Assembly (NCBI RefSeq): GCF_024498275.1
Contig: NZ_CP101809.1
Span: forward strand, 434,001-498,000
From: Mycoplasmoides fastidiosum
Lineage (GTDB): Bacteria; Bacillota_I; Bacilli_A; Mycoplasmatales; Mycoplasmoidaceae
DNA: 64,000 nucleotides
Direction: 5' to 3'
Positions 63,517 to 64,000 of the stretch are shown here, piece after piece; position 1 is the stretch's first letter, and the number at the start of each line of letters is the position of its first letter. Under the pieces are notes generated by a model that saw only the letters and a program-made list of their open reading frames with translations, was not told where the DNA came from and searched no databases. The position numbers and the translations under genes were made by a program.

Positions 63517-64000
63517 ATTCATTTTTCATATTGACATTAATGCCTTTTTTGCCACAGTTGAAGAAATTTTAGAACCTAGTTACAGTACCCAACCAATTGC
63601 GGTTTGTGCTCGAGCCAATCAATTTGGCATTATTTCTTGTCCGAATTATTTAGCCCGAAATTACGGAGTTAAATCGGCCATGAATAAAATTGAAGCAAAA
63701 CGGCTTTGTCCAAATTTAGTTTTTGTTTTAGGCCATTTTGATCAGTACGAAAAATATTCCAATCAATTTTTTCATTTTCTCAAAACTCATTACGGCAAAA
63801 AAATACAAATTATGTCAATTGATGAATGCTATTTAGATGTCACTAATCGGGTTAAAACGATTAATCAAGCTTTAGCTTTAGCAAAAGAAATTCAAATTGA
63901 AATTTTCAACCATTTAAAACTAAAAATTAATATCGGGGTTAGTGATAATAAATTTGTGGCTAAAATGGCTTCGAATTTACATAAACCCATGGGAATTGTG
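63509..64000 (+). CDS. dinB: DNA polymerase IV (Y family), 5' part
   Basis: The first 164 codons of a translesion polymerase; the gene runs off the window. Catalytic carboxylates are visible: D9 in FHIDINAFFATVEE and D105-E106 in MSIDECYLDV. NYLARNYGVKSAM and INIGVSDNKFVAKMASNLHKP are typical of the palm and fingers. It starts inside the end of the membrane protein gene. Error-prone synthesis by this enzyme may matter for mutation rates, but no link to the G-runs is shown. Confidence 0.93.
   Translation, partial: MNKFIFHIDINAFFATVEEILEPSYSTQPIAVCARANQFGIISCPNYLARNYGVKSAMNKIEAKRLCPNLVFVLGHFDQYEKYSNQFFHFLKTHYGKKIQIMSIDECYLDVTNRVKTINQALALAKEIQIEIFNHLKLKINIGVSDNKFVAKMASNLHKPMGIV

Overview
The window comes from a mycoplasma-like bacterium (class Mollicutes) that reads UGA as tryptophan. 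Every long gene stays open only if TGA is read as Trp; with TGA as stop the window breaks into dozens of meaningless short ORFs. The core genes at the right end, including an adjacent hisS-aspS pair, recall the pneumoniae group (Mycoplasmoides and relatives). I cannot name the species. I saw no rRNA, tRNA, CRISPR array, insertion sequence or phage gene.

Positions 1-50500 hold a tandem array of paralogous giant surface-protein genes, all on the + strand. There are two classes. Type A (A1 partial, A3, A5, A8, A10) encodes about 2200 residues: an N-terminal signal/anchor segment, leucine-rich repeats, a long run of repeated strand-like modules, and a C-terminal transmembrane helix with a short basic tail. 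Type B encodes about 2290 residues with the same architecture, but has a run of 8-10 G about 230 bases inside the gene. Only B9 is full length and in frame. B6 is full length but out of frame at the G-run and has a second frameshift. B2, B4, B7 and B11 are short or decayed forms, each lying directly upstream of a type A gene with no terminator between them. The order is A1 | B2short-A3 | B4short-A5 | B6 | B7short-A8 | B9 | B11short-A10. Units are separated by strong intrinsic terminators, except that none was seen after B9.

Each B gene follows a leader of about 100-140 nt carrying the inverted repeat TTGTAACT ... AGTTACAA, 32-35 nt before the ATG. Four leaders also have a 19-bp palindrome placed exactly 17 bp upstream of a TATTAAT box, like an operator over a -35 region. 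The G-run states, the leaders, the mosaic sequence blocks and the decayed copies together suggest a phase-variable and recombining surface-antigen system that switches by poly-G slippage. I do not recognise it as a described system.

Positions 50800-53130 carry glpK and glpF, a glycerol uptake and phosphorylation pair. Positions 53440-64000 carry a tightly packed operon: pyrG, hisS, aspS, leuS, a YqaJ-type nuclease, an NrnA-like DHH phosphoesterase, an unknown polytopic membrane protein and dinB (cut by the window end). The LeuRS has a shortened, degenerate editing domain. The nuclease, phosphoesterase and translesion polymerase form a small nucleic-acid-processing cluster downstream of the tRNA synthetases.
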